Positions 33,870 through 43,486 of a stretch of DNA of 64,000 nt are shown piece by piece. Below the pieces are notes generated by a model. That model was given only the letters and a program-made list of their open reading frames with translations, was not told where the DNA came from and did not search any database. The position numbers were made by a program, and so were the translations under genes. How positions within the stretch are numbered: position 1 is the first letter of the stretch; every line of letters starts with the position of its first letter. The stretch spans positions 104,123 through 168,122 of the forward strand of contig NZ_JBINJF010000008.1 of assembly GCF_043951865.1 (NCBI RefSeq), written 5' to 3'. The stretch comes from JAMQKA01 sp043951865. GTDB lineage: Bacteria > Bacteroidota > Rhodothermia > Balneolales > Balneolaceae.

Positions 33870-34568
33870 ATGGGTACAGAAGAACGAAAAGCGAGAGAAA
33901 AAGAACGACGTCGAAACACCATAATCGATGCAGCTGAACAGGTGATTTTTTCGAAGGGGCTGGAGCAGGCCACGATGGAGGAGATCGCTGAAAAAGCGGA
34001 ACTGAGCAAGGGAACGCTTTACCTGTATTTCAAAAACAAGAATGATCTCTATATCGCTATTTGCGAACGCGGGTCCAACCTGCTCAACAACCGCTTTTCC
34101 AAAATTATTACCAGCAACCACACCGGTATCGAGCTCATCCGGCTGATGGGCGAATCCTACCTCGATTTCGTCCGAACATATCCCAATTACTTCAACGCCT
34201 TCATGTATTATGAATCTATCAAGGACACCGAAGAGCTTGAAAACAGCGAAGCGGCCCAAACCTGTGAAGAAAACCGGCGCGAGGCGATGACCTACATGGT
34301 ACGCGCCCTGCAGATAGGAATGCAGGATGGCACCGTCAACGATTCGTACGACCCAAAGGAGCTTGCGGTAGTTCTCTGGTCCTGCACCCGGGGCATCACC
34401 AGTACAAACCACATGCGGCAAACCGGCCACCATTTTAAAATGCTTGATGAGATGGAAATAGAGACCGGTTCACTGTTCGAAAACTTCCTGAACCTGGTGG
34501 GAAAGGGAATTGCAACAGAAAAGGGACAAAACATTAAAATGACTAACGGTCATTTTAATGAAACCTAG
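33870..34568 (+). CDS. TetR/AcrR-family transcriptional repressor
   Basis: About 232 residues. The N-terminal HTH reads 'IIDAAEQVIFSKG', 'TMEEIAEKAELSKGTLYLYF' and 'KNKNDLYIAI', classic for TetR; the rest is a helical ligand domain. The ATG at 33870 is preferred because the family begins at 'EERKAREKERRRN'; a longer frame to 33768 runs over the operator. It is followed 115 bp later by the TolC-MFP-RND operon, the typical target of AcrR-like repressors. Matching TGAC-N5-GTCA palindromes lie before tetR and at its 3' end directly upstream of the pump genes. Confidence 0.9.
   Translation: MGTEERKAREKERRRNTIIDAAEQVIFSKGLEQATMEEIAEKAELSKGTLYLYFKNKNDLYIAICERGSNLLNNRFSKIITSNHTGIELIRLMGESYLDFVRTYPNYFNAFMYYESIKDTEELENSEAAQTCEENRREAMTYMVRALQIGMQDGTVNDSYDPKELAVVLWSCTRGITSTNHMRQTGHHFKMLDEMEIETGSLFENFLNLVGKGIATEKGQNIKMTNGHFNET
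34532..34560. promoter_or_regulatory. Putative TetR operator O2 upstream of the RND operon
   Basis: A perfect 12-5-12 inverted repeat (CATTAAAATGAC, TAACG, GTCATTTTAATG) with the core TGACTAACGGTCA at 34540-34552. It overlaps the last codons of tetR and lies 120 bp before the TolC start. Its core matches O1, so it should be where the neighbouring TetR controls the pump genes. Confidence 0.65.
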
Positions 34569-34683
34569 GTCCGGATGCTCCGTATAGAACCATCTTGTTG
34601 ACGAACATTTAAACACAAATTCAAATCATATCCGACGACACGGTATGGCACACATGCCCATCAAATCAATAGATATTTCCCCG

Positions 34684-36183
34684 ATGGAAAAACGGAACTT
34701 GTATAATATACTGCTTCCGCTGCTGGCGTTGCTGCTTGCCGGCGTCCTTTCGGCGTCGGCCCAGGACACCGCTTCCAACATCTCGGCAGAAGAGGTACGC
34801 GAACAGTCCAACCCCGTAACGCTTACCCAGGCGATCCAGATTGCGATGGCCAACAACAATGATATCAAAAGAGCACTCCTGAACCTGAAAACCGCCGATC
34901 AGCAAGTTCGTATTGCTTGGAGCGAAGTTTTGCCGGATGTCTCGAGTTCAGCTACCTACACACGGAATCTCGAGATTCCCGTCAACTTTGTACCGGCTCA
35001 GTTCTTTGACCCGAATGCCCCCGCCGACGAGCTGGTGCCGCTGCAGTTCGGTACCGATAATAACTGGCAGGGAGGGTTGTCGGTAAACCAGACCCTTTTC
35101 AGGGGAGAGGCCATCATCGGTATCAGCAGTTCAAAACTGTACAAGGCGGCCCAGGCCGAAAATCTGCGCGCCACCACCCAGCAGATCGTTACACAGACAC
35201 GGCTGGCCTACTACAACGTGCTGGTTGCAGAAGAACAGCTTCGTCTTCAGCGGGAAACCGTAGAACGACTCAGGGAAAACCTGCGGGAAAACAGGTCGCG
35301 CCAGGAGGCCGGGCTTATCGACGAATACCAGGTTATGCAGGTTGAGGTTCAGCTGCGAAACCAGGAGCCACAGCTCACGCAAGCACGATACGCAGTTCAG
35401 CAGGCCTACCGCGAGCTCAATATCGTGCTGGGACTCCCGGTGGAGCTGGAATTGACGGTCCAGGGTGACCTGAGCCGTTTCAATATACTGGCCCGCGAGG
35501 TCACCGATTCCATCAACAGCAATATCAAGCAGGTAGACCAGATAACCCCGTATTCCTACGAAGAAAACAAGCAGCTGGTCGGTATTGCCACAGACATGCG
35601 GGGCGACATACGCATTCTCGACAAGCAAGAGGATCTAAAGCAGCGAGAGATCAAGGCGATACAGAGCCGATTTCTGCCATCGCTTTCCGCGAATTACAAC
35701 CTTAACTGGTCGGCAGCCCAGGCCGGATCTCCCAACTTTTTTGGAACCGAAGACACGCGGGCACGGTCCCAGACCATCGCCCTGACCTTCAGCCTGCCGA
35801 TATTCCAGGGATTTGAACGCAGTTCCAATCTTCAGATCGCAAAAATTGAACAGCGAGACCTGGAGCTGCAGCGCGAACAGACCATACGTTCCGCCAAAAA
35901 CGAAATTCAATCGGCCCGCGAGGCCCTGAACCAGGCGATAGAAACAGCTCCCGCCCGTGAAGAAGCGCTGAACCAGGCCCGGGAGGGATACCAGCGGGCC
36001 CAGGCACGGCTTGAAAATGGGCTGGGATCGCAGCTCGACGTTATTGAAGCGGAATTTCAGCTGCGCCAGGCCGAGGTAAATTACGCGCAGATGGTATACA
36101 ACTACCTTTCAGCAAAAGCCCGGTACGACCAGGCGATCGGCATGGTGCCCTTTGTAGATGAATCAAAACCGGAATTAGACTAA
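34684..36183 (+). CDS. TolC-family outer-membrane efflux protein (RND operon)
   Basis: About 499 residues from the ATG at 34684. A signal peptide ('LLPLLALLLAGVLSASAQ') is followed by two OEP repeats of long helices and short barrel strands; 'LTQAIQIAMANNNDIKRA' and 'ARLENGLGSQLDVIEAEFQ' are the conserved repeat starts. It forms the trimeric exit duct for the RND pump encoded by the next two genes, with 24 and 12 bp gaps. An upstream in-frame ATG at 34645 adds 13 residues that do not fit a signal peptide. Confidence 0.92.
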   Translation: MEKRNLYNILLPLLALLLAGVLSASAQDTASNISAEEVREQSNPVTLTQAIQIAMANNNDIKRALLNLKTADQQVRIAWSEVLPDVSSSATYTRNLEIPVNFVPAQFFDPNAPADELVPLQFGTDNNWQGGLSVNQTLFRGEAIIGISSSKLYKAAQAENLRATTQQIVTQTRLAYYNVLVAEEQLRLQRETVERLRENLRENRSRQEAGLIDEYQVMQVEVQLRNQEPQLTQARYAVQQAYRELNIVLGLPVELELTVQGDLSRFNILAREVTDSINSNIKQVDQITPYSYEENKQLVGIATDMRGDIRILDKQEDLKQREIKAIQSRFLPSLSANYNLNWSAAQAGSPNFFGTEDTRARSQTIALTFSLPIFQGFERSSNLQIAKIEQRDLELQREQTIRSAKNEIQSAREALNQAIETAPAREEALNQAREGYQRAQARLENGLGSQLDVIEAEFQLRQAEVNYAQMVYNYLSAKARYDQAIGMVPFVDESKPELD

Positions 36184-36207
36184 AATCAAAGCGATAACCA
36201 ACAAATC

Positions 36208-37302
36208 ATGGAAAATTCCATCTCAACATTCTTTGTATTCCTTTCAATGGCGGTACTGATCACCGCATGTTCGCAGGAAGAACAGGCTGTACCCCAGGAC
36301 GAGCTGGTAAAATCGGTTAATGTGGAGACGCTTACGGTGGAACCCCAGCTCTTTCAACGCTTTCTCCGCCTGGTGGGCACGGTGGAGTCGGCCAATGACG
36401 TGCTTATCTCTTCGGAGGTGAGCGGCCGCATCGAACAGTATTTCGTGGAAAAGGGACGTAACGTTCAGCAGGGCGACCCGATTCTGAAGATCGACGATGC
36501 CAAACTTCAGCAGGAGAAAGCGCGGCTGGAGGCGCAGGTCGAACAGGCCAAAGAGCAGTATGATCGGCTCAGACGGGTCTTCGAGCAAGACAGTATAGGC
36601 TCCGAGATCGACCTTATCAATGCCCGTACAGCATACCAGCAGAGTCAGTCGACCCTGGAGTCGATCAAGGTGGATATCGAAAATACGACCGTGCGCGCCC
36701 CGTTTGATGCGATACTGGAAGAACGAATGCTCGAGGTCGGCGAAATGGCCAGCCCGGGTTCACCATTGGTCCGTTTAATCGGCGCCAAGAACTTAAAGAT
36801 TGTTGCCGGGGTGCCTTCCCGCTACGCCGATGTGGTAAACACCGGGGACCAGGCACAAATATGGTTCGACTTTCAAAACACCGACACGCTGGAGCTGGAC
36901 ATCAATTACGTAGGCCAGAGTATCGATCCCCAGGCCCGCACCTTCCGGGTGGAGTTGTTCCTTCCGCGAAACTCGCAACACTACAAGGTTGATATGATCG
37001 CCAATGCACGCCTCAAAACATACGAGCAACAAAACGCTATCGTCATCGGTGAGGAATTTATCTACCAAAAGGAGGCCGGCAATGTGGTCTATACGGTCGC
37101 AGAAAACCGGCAGGGCGATACGATAGCCAGTGAACAGGTGGTCAGGCTGGGTCCCTCCTACCAAAACAGGGTAATTATCGAACAAGGGTTGGAGCCCGGT
37201 GATGAACTGATCACTGTGGGATCTTCATTCCTGCAGGACAGCATGCGGATCAATATAGTCGGCAGCACAAACAGCCAGGAATTTGCACAACGCAATCAGT
37301 AA
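36208..37302 (+). CDS. RND efflux periplasmic adaptor (membrane fusion) lipoprotein
   Basis: 364 residues. A lipobox (LITAC) anchors it to a membrane. The biotinyl-lipoyl-like half motif is 'VEKGRNVQQGDPILKIDD', a helical hairpin spans about 90-145, and 'VRAPFDAILEERMLEVGEM' and a beta-barrel follow. It links the RND pump to the TolC duct. It sits between the two, with short gaps, in a three-gene operon probably under TetR control. Confidence 0.93.
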   Translation: MENSISTFFVFLSMAVLITACSQEEQAVPQDELVKSVNVETLTVEPQLFQRFLRLVGTVESANDVLISSEVSGRIEQYFVEKGRNVQQGDPILKIDDAKLQQEKARLEAQVEQAKEQYDRLRRVFEQDSIGSEIDLINARTAYQQSQSTLESIKVDIENTTVRAPFDAILEERMLEVGEMASPGSPLVRLIGAKNLKIVAGVPSRYADVVNTGDQAQIWFDFQNTDTLELDINYVGQSIDPQARTFRVELFLPRNSQHYKVDMIANARLKTYEQQNAIVIGEEFIYQKEAGNVVYTVAENRQGDTIASEQVVRLGPSYQNRVIIEQGLEPGDELITVGSSFLQDSMRINIVGSTNSQEFAQRNQ

Positions 37303-37314
37303 CGGAATTAACCA

Positions 37315-40300
37315 ATGAGTGACAACAATAATAAAGACAACGGACTTGTAACCACGGACGGGCAGAAGCCGGTGGACAAACGGAAGGAATTCGGCATCAC
37401 CTCCTTCTCCATCGACAACCGCATCAGCGTGCTGGTTATCATAGTGCTGGTGGCACTGTTTGGAATACAGTCGTACCTGTCGATACCCAAGGAGTCGGCC
37501 CCCGATATCACCATCCCGAATATTATGGTCATTACCACCTATCCCGGGGTATCCCCGGAGGATATGGAGAGCCTGATCACCCGCCCGCTGGAGGATGAGC
37601 TGGCCGGCATTTCTGACGTCAAGGAGATGACCTCGACCTCCGCGGAAGGATACTCAAACATCAACCTGGAGTTTGAAACCGATGTAGTCATCGAAGATGC
37701 GCTTCAGAAAGTTCGTGAAAAGGTGGACCTGGCCAAACCCGACCTGCCGGAGGCCGCCGAAGACCCCGTCATACAGGAGATCAACGCTTCCGAATTCCCC
37801 ATTATGCAGGTCAATGTGTCGGGGCAATACGGGCTGGTGCAGTTGAAGGAGGTCGCAGAAAACCTGCAGGACCTGCTTGAAGCAGTGCCCTCCATACTGG
37901 AGGTAAACCTGGCGGGTGGACTGGAACGGGAAGTCAAGGTGGATGTAAACCTGCCCAAACTCAAATATTACGGGCTGACTTTCGGTGATCTTATTGCGGC
38001 CATCCAGCAGGAAAATGTGACGGTGCCCGGCGGCAATATCGATGTCGGCAATAAAAAATTCCTCCTCCGGGTGCCCGGGGAGTACGAAACGGTGCAGCCG
38101 ATTGAAGATATAGTGATTGATGCGCCCGACGACAAGCCGATCTACATCCGGGATGTGGCCGAGGTCACATTTGGTTTCAAGGATCGCGAAACCTATGCCG
38201 AGCTGGACAACGACCCGGTCATCAGCCTCTCCATTGTAAAACGGAGCGGTACCAACATCCTGGAGACGGCCGCCCAGGTTAAAAGCATTCTCGATGAGGA
38301 GCTTCCCACGCTGCCGCCAACCACAAATTTTGAGATCACCTCCGACCAGAGCGAAAACATCAACATGATGGTCAGCAGCCTGGAGAACAACATCATCGCC
38401 GGGCTGCTGCTGGTGATTGGTGTGCTGCTGTTCTTCCTGGGCGTTCGCAACGCCTCGTTTGTGGGCATCGCCATTCCGTTGTCCATGTTCGTATCGTTCA
38501 TTGTGATGAGCATGGTGGGCATCACAATGAACATGATTGTCCTTTTTTCCCTGATCCTGGCGCTGGGTATGCTGGTCGACAACGCCATAGTGGTGGTTGA
38601 AAACATCTACCGCTACCTGGAGGAGGGCTACGACAACATCCAGGCCGCTAAAAAGGGAACCGGCGAAGTGGCCCTGCCGATCATTTCCGGTACGATGACC
38701 ACCCTCGCCGCCTTCCTTCCGCTTATTTTTTGGCCGGGCGTGACGGGTGAATTTATGTCGTACCTGCCGATTACCCTGATTATCACGCTGTCCAGCTCGC
38801 TGTTTGTGGCGCTTGTGATCAATCCGGTAATTTGTGCGCTCTACATGAAACTCGATTATGCCGACAACAGCAACCGCCCAAAAATGACGCGCAAGGGCCG
38901 CATTACCCTGAGCGTAATTTTCGGGCTTTTCCTGATTGGAGCCCTGCTCAACAACACCCTGACCTGGACCATGCTAATCGTGCTCGGTGCCATCCTCTGG
39001 ATTACCAACCGCTACGTGCTCAATCCGGTGGGCAGATGGTGGCAGGCCGAGGGACTGCAGAAAGCACTCGTAAAATATGAACGTACCCTGCGTTGGGCGC
39101 TCAACCACGGGTGGACAGTGATCGCAATCTCCTTCTTCGTTTTGATATCCAGCTTCCTGATTTTCGGAGCGTTCAACAACGGGGTGGAATATTTCCCGGA
39201 GGGTATCCCGCCGCAGCGGGCCTATGTACAGGTGGAAGCCCCGGTGGGCACCAATGTGGAATTCACAAAGTCGGTTATTGACGAGCTGGAACGGAAAGTT
39301 CCGGACATCTCGAACAACCAGGACATACAAACCGTACTGAGCACCTCGGGGTCTGCCATTACCGCGGGTCCCATCAGCACCGGGGGCAACTCTTCACACC
39401 GTGGAACAATGGTGCTCAATTTCGTCGACTACCAGCGGCAGGAAGGCAGCGCATTCGAAGCGATCGAATATGCGCGCAGCAACTTTGCCGAGGGCATCGC
39501 CGGGGCCAATATCACGGTGGAAGAGGAGCAGCAGGGTCCACCCTCCGGTCCGCCGATCAACCTGGAGATTTCCGGGAAAGATATGGCTATCCTCGAAAAA
39601 CTCTCGAACGACATTCTGCGGATTATCGAAAACGACCCGGTGTACAGCAAACTCGACGGACTGGAAACCGACCTGCCGGAAGCCCGCCCCGAGGTACGTA
39701 TCAATGTAGACCGTGAAAAAGCTGCGGTATATGGACTTTCCACGCAGATGATCGGAAACACGATCCGCCAGGCGATCAATGGAGTGGAGGCCTCGCAATA
39801 CCGCGATGGCAAAGATGAATATGATATTACCGTACGGCTGGCCGAACAGTTTCGGCAGGATATGAGTACCCTCCAGGACTTGACGGTGATGGAAGAAGGA
39901 CGGCAGATTCCCCTCTCCAGCGTAGCAACGTGGGAGGTCACCGAAGGACTGGGCGGAATAAAACACAAAGAGCAGGAACGAATGATAACGGTGATGGCCG
40001 ATGTCCGGTCCGACTATAATGCCAATGCGGTGCTCCAGGAGGTCCAGGAGGTGGTGGCCCCCTATCTTCAAAACGAGGTCCCCTCCGGATATGATTACGG
40101 ATGGACGGGGCAGCAGGAGGATCAACAGGAGGCGGTGGACTTTCTCTCAATGGCGTTCCTGGTGGCACTTTTCCTGATCACGTTCATCCTGATCTCGCAG
40201 TTCAACTCCCTGTTCAAGCCGTTTATAGTCATGACCTCGGTACTAATGTCCACCTCCGGCGTTTTACTGGGACTGGTCGTCTTCCAGATGCCGTTTGTTA

Positions 40301-40827
40301 TCGTTATGACCGGTATCGGCATCATATCACTGGCAGGCGTGGTTGTCAACAATGCGATCGTGCTGATCGACTATATCGATATACTCCGCACCCGCGACAA
40401 GATGGGCCTGTTCGAGGCCCTGGTAGAAGGCGGAAAAATCCGTTTCCGGCCGGTTATCCTCACGGCAATTACCACCACGCTGGGACTCGTTCCGCTGGCT
40501 ATCGGCTTTAACCTGGACTTCATCACGCTGGTCAACAACCCGGCGCTCTTCTTCACCAATATCGGTGAATATCTCTACTGGGGCGGGCCCCAGGCGGCAT
40601 GGTGGGCCCCGATGGCGATCGCCGTTATCGTGGGCTTGATCTTTGCCACCGCGCTGACGTTGATTCTGGTGCCGGTGCTCTACTACATGTTTGAAAACGG
40701 GCGGCGCAACGTAAATCGCTTCTTCTTCGACACGGCCAACCCCGGTTTGCTTATCGATCACGAGTTTGGAAACGGGAAGGGAGATCCGTCGGAACTTAAA
40801 GAGCCGGAAGTCGTTAAAAATACCTGA
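37315..40827 (+). CDS. RND (HAE1-type) multidrug efflux transporter
   Basis: 1170 residues, longer than the usual 1030-1050. Twelve RND helices and two large periplasmic loops are visible. The TM4 proton-relay motif is 'LALGMLVDNAIVVVENI', where the first Asp is kept and the second position is Asn. 'GVEYFPEGIPPQ' and 'GIISLAGVVVNNAIVLIDYI' are typical. Extra length lies between TM6 and TM7 (about residues 515-590), which holds two additional hydrophobic stretches, and in a short loop before TM11-12. It exports drugs or other amphiphiles using the proton gradient. A strong terminator follows. Confidence 0.94.
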   Translation: MSDNNNKDNGLVTTDGQKPVDKRKEFGITSFSIDNRISVLVIIVLVALFGIQSYLSIPKESAPDITIPNIMVITTYPGVSPEDMESLITRPLEDELAGISDVKEMTSTSAEGYSNINLEFETDVVIEDALQKVREKVDLAKPDLPEAAEDPVIQEINASEFPIMQVNVSGQYGLVQLKEVAENLQDLLEAVPSILEVNLAGGLEREVKVDVNLPKLKYYGLTFGDLIAAIQQENVTVPGGNIDVGNKKFLLRVPGEYETVQPIEDIVIDAPDDKPIYIRDVAEVTFGFKDRETYAELDNDPVISLSIVKRSGTNILETAAQVKSILDEELPTLPPTTNFEITSDQSENINMMVSSLENNIIAGLLLVIGVLLFFLGVRNASFVGIAIPLSMFVSFIVMSMVGITMNMIVLFSLILALGMLVDNAIVVVENIYRYLEEGYDNIQAAKKGTGEVALPIISGTMTTLAAFLPLIFWPGVTGEFMSYLPITLIITLSSSLFVALVINPVICALYMKLDYADNSNRPKMTRKGRITLSVIFGLFLIGALLNNTLTWTMLIVLGAILWITNRYVLNPVGRWWQAEGLQKALVKYERTLRWALNHGWTVIAISFFVLISSFLIFGAFNNGVEYFPEGIPPQRAYVQVEAPVGTNVEFTKSVIDELERKVPDISNNQDIQTVLSTSGSAITAGPISTGGNSSHRGTMVLNFVDYQRQEGSAFEAIEYARSNFAEGIAGANITVEEEQQGPPSGPPINLEISGKDMAILEKLSNDILRIIENDPVYSKLDGLETDLPEARPEVRINVDREKAAVYGLSTQMIGNTIRQAINGVEASQYRDGKDEYDITVRLAEQFRQDMSTLQDLTVMEEGRQIPLSSVATWEVTEGLGGIKHKEQERMITVMADVRSDYNANAVLQEVQEVVAPYLQNEVPSGYDYGWTGQQEDQQEAVDFLSMAFLVALFLITFILISQFNSLFKPFIVMTSVLMSTSGVLLGLVVFQMPFVIVMTGIGIISLAGVVVNNAIVLIDYIDILRTRDKMGLFEALVEGGKIRFRPVILTAITTTLGLVPLAIGFNLDFITLVNNPALFFTNIGEYLYWGGPQAAWWAPMAIAVIVGLIFATALTLILVPVLYYMFENGRRNVNRFFFDTANPGLLIDHEFGNGKGDPSELKEPEVVKNT

Positions 40828-40853
40828 TCCTTATCATCTCCCCCACAATCCCC

Positions 40854-40899
40854 GGGGTGCGGTCTGGCATAGGCCGGGCCGCACCCCTTTTTTATTTTT
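40854..40899 (+). terminator. Rho-independent terminator of the RND operon
   Basis: A 9-bp GC-rich stem (GGGGTGCGG / CCGCACCCC) with a 16-nt loop is followed by TTTTTTATTTTT. Confidence 0.93.
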
Positions 40900-40908
40900 A
40901 CAGGCAGG

Positions 40909-42057
40909 TTATGCTTCCGACTTCTCCAGCAGCTCCTCGCGAATGGACTGGTAGTATTCTTCGTACCGCGTGATAATGCCGGCCATCTCATATTTCTCAG
41001 CGCGTTTTCGCGCGTTTTTAGACAATTTTTTGTGAAGCTTTTTATCTCCCAGGATGTTAACTGCGTATTTTGCCATGCAGTCCACATCATCCAGGTCGCA
41101 GAGGTATCCGGTTTCCCCGTGAACGTTAACCTCCGGCAGTCCCCCAATATTGGAACTGATGACAGGCACACTGCAGCTCATCGCTTCAAGGGCCGCCAGG
41201 CCAAAGGTTTCCGACCCCGAGGGAATCAGAAACAGGTCGGCAATGGACAGGATCTCCTCCACGTTCTCCTGTTTCCCCAGGAAGCGAACTTCGTTGCAAA
41301 TGCCGAGGTCGCGGCACCGGCGCTCCGCCTTTTGTCGATCGGGGCCGTCCCCGACCAGCAGCAGCTTTGCCTTGATGCCATTTTCAAGAATCCGGGCAAA
41401 AACGCTGACCACCTCGGGCACCCGTTTTACTTCCCGGAAGTTGGAGACGTGAACGATTACCTTTTCGTCATTGGGACAGATCGCCTTCTTGAAATGCAGT
41501 TTGTCCGATTTTTTAAACCGATCAAGATCAATGAAATTGGGAATTACCTTGATATCCTTGCGAATGTCGAACCGCCGGTAGGTCTCCTCTTTGAGATAGT
41601 TGGAGACCGCAGTGACGCCGTCACTCTGATTAATGGAAAAATCAACTACCTCTTTAAAGCTGGGATCACTTCCCACAATTGTAATGTCGGTGCCGTGGAG
41701 TGTTGTTATAATCGGAATATGCGCAGCTTTTTCACCCATAATCTGCTTGGCCAGAAAAGCGCTGGTCGCATGGGGAACCGCATAATGCACGTGAAGTACA
41801 TCGATGTTTTCATATTCGATCAGACTCACCATCTGGTTGGCCAGGGCCAGGTCGTAGGGAGGAAATTCAAACAGGGGATAGGTCGTCAGGTTTACCTCGT
41901 GATATGAAATATTGGTGCTAAACGTATCCAGCCGGGCCGGTCGTGCATAACTTAAAATGTGTACGTTGTGATCTCGCTGAGCCAGCCCTTTTGCCAACTC
42001 GGTTGCTACTACTCCGCTCCCACCAAAGGTGGGATAGCAAACAATACCTATATTCAT
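40909..42057 (-). CDS. bshA: N-acetyl-alpha-D-glucosaminyl L-malate synthase (bacillithiol pathway)
   Basis: 382 residues, GT4 glycosyltransferase. The start 'MNIGIVCYPTFGGSGVVATE' and the block 'HVHYAVPHA' are specific for BshA; 'PSGSETFGLAALEAMSC' is the GT4 UDP-sugar site. It joins UDP-GlcNAc and L-malate, the first step of bacillithiol synthesis, a low-molecular-weight thiol found in Bacillota and many Bacteroidota-like lineages. AAGGAACA precedes the ATG. bshB and bshC are not in the window. It stands alone, convergent with the RND operon. Confidence 0.95.
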   Translation of the reverse strand: MNIGIVCYPTFGGSGVVATELAKGLAQRDHNVHILSYARPARLDTFSTNISYHEVNLTTYPLFEFPPYDLALANQMVSLIEYENIDVLHVHYAVPHATSAFLAKQIMGEKAAHIPIITTLHGTDITIVGSDPSFKEVVDFSINQSDGVTAVSNYLKEETYRRFDIRKDIKVIPNFIDLDRFKKSDKLHFKKAICPNDEKVIVHVSNFREVKRVPEVVSVFARILENGIKAKLLLVGDGPDRQKAERRCRDLGICNEVRFLGKQENVEEILSIADLFLIPSGSETFGLAALEAMSCSVPVISSNIGGLPEVNVHGETGYLCDLDDVDCMAKYAVNILGDKKLHKKLSKNARKRAEKYEMAGIITRYEEYYQSIREELLEKSEA

Positions 42058-42457
42058 ATTTGTTCCTTAATCAAATTGATGGTGAAATACGCTATTCAAA
42101 CAGTCTCCTCTCGGTTGTGATTCCCGTTGAAGCGAAAAATTTATGACGGAACCCTCCTCTTTCGCTGCCGGATTCCCCTCCCGGAGACACCGCGCCGATT
42201 CATGAACAGCAGGTTGAACATACCTCAAAAAACCGGATACTCCCCAAAATACACTGAACCCGGGAAACCCGGCCGTGTTGGCAAAGGTTCGCTCATCATC
42301 ATTCATTCCGGTAGTGTAACGCACCAGATCTTCAATATTTTGATATAATCTCAAATTAGCTGCAAAGGGTCTTAACTGTTATATTATACCTCTTTGCGAG
42401 AGTGCATAAAAATGGATTTATACGAATTTACAACATTGAATAAAAACAGTACCGGCT
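42058..42457. other. Divergent spacer between bshA and yebC
   Basis: 400 bp with promoters for both genes presumed. A short CCGGG-AAA-CCCGG palindrome near 42259-42271 is the only structure noticed. The overlapping frames on both strands have no protein-like features. Confidence 0.4.
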
Positions 42458-43219
42458 ATGGCAGGTCATTCCAAATGGGCTAACATAAAGCATAAAAAAG
42501 CCAAAGAAGATAAAAAACGTGCCAAAATATTCAACAAGCACCTGCGGGAAATATCCGTGGCTGCACGCGAAGGGGGCGGCGATCCGGATATGAATCCCCG
42601 GCTGGACACCGCCATCAACAACGCCAAAAGCGACAACGTACCCAAGGACAATATCGAACGCGCCATCAAAAAGGGTACCGGGGAGCTGGATGAAGGCGAA
42701 GGGCGTTACGAAGATGCCACCTATGAGGGGTACGGACCCGGCGGTGTGGCCTACTTTATTGAAGTGACCACCAACAACTACAACCGCACCGTCGGCGAAA
42801 TTCGACACATCTTTTCCAAGCACGGCGGCAACCTGGGTACCGACGGGTCGGTCGCATATATGTTCGACCAAAAAGGGATGATTCGCATCAAGGATGTAGG
42901 GTTTGACGAAGATGAATTTATGCTTGAAGCGATCGATGCCGGTGCCGAAGAGATCGAAAAAGATGACGAGTTCTATGCCGTCACCACCGCCCGGGAAGAG
43001 ATGTACGAGGTTAACGACAAGCTGGAACAGGCGGGCTACGACATTGAATCGGCTGAATTGATCCGGATTCCCCAGACCGAGGTAAAGGTTGACGAAGATA
43101 CCGCTGTTTCAAACTTCAAGCTGATCGAAAAATTTGAAGACAATGACGACGTATCCAACGTATTCACCAGCATGAAAATGGATGAGGAGACGCTGGCGAT
43201 AGCGGAGGAGATGGAGTAA
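42458..43219 (+). CDS. yebC: YebC/PmpR-family protein (TACO1-like translation/transcription factor)
   Basis: 253 residues. The start 'MAGHSKWANIKHKK' and 'DNVPKDNIERAIKKG' are diagnostic for YebC. Members are reported as DNA-binding regulators and, more recently, as translation factors that relieve ribosome stalling at proline-rich stretches. The protein is markedly acidic in its C-terminal half. It is followed by a 267-bp spacer with a degenerate repeat, then the bat genes, so it is probably not part of that operon. Confidence 0.95.
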   Translation: MAGHSKWANIKHKKAKEDKKRAKIFNKHLREISVAAREGGGDPDMNPRLDTAINNAKSDNVPKDNIERAIKKGTGELDEGEGRYEDATYEGYGPGGVAYFIEVTTNNYNRTVGEIRHIFSKHGGNLGTDGSVAYMFDQKGMIRIKDVGFDEDEFMLEAIDAGAEEIEKDDEFYAVTTAREEMYEVNDKLEQAGYDIESAELIRIPQTEVKVDEDTAVSNFKLIEKFEDNDDVSNVFTSMKMDEETLAIAEEME

Positions 43220-43332
43220 TTGTTCGTTGTATCCGTTACATCATGCCGGTTCTCGCAATGACCATTAAATATAATCTGATTAACAGCCCCGATAACTTTA
43301 CAGGGACCTTTGCAGAACCTGCTATTTTGTTG

Positions 43333-43440
43333 GGAGGGGGGGTACCATCGCCCTTGGTGACCTTTTAAACGGAAGCACAATCCCTCAGAACGAGGAAGTG
43401 AGAATTTTGCAAAGCCCTCTTACAGACTTGCAATTTTGTG
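43333..43440. repeat. Degenerate intergenic repeat, copy A
   Basis: By eye alignment about 70% of positions match 59264-59370 in the same orientation, with the best block TTTTGCAAAGCCCT-CTTAC. The tail (TTGCAAAGCCCTCT and GCAATTTTGTGA) also resembles the hairpin at 12013-12050. It lies in the spacer between yebC and the batC gene. Confidence 0.5.
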
Positions 43441-43486
43441 AGTCGGAATTTCGTTAGGAAAACGAATTGAATCTTTAAAACGCAGT

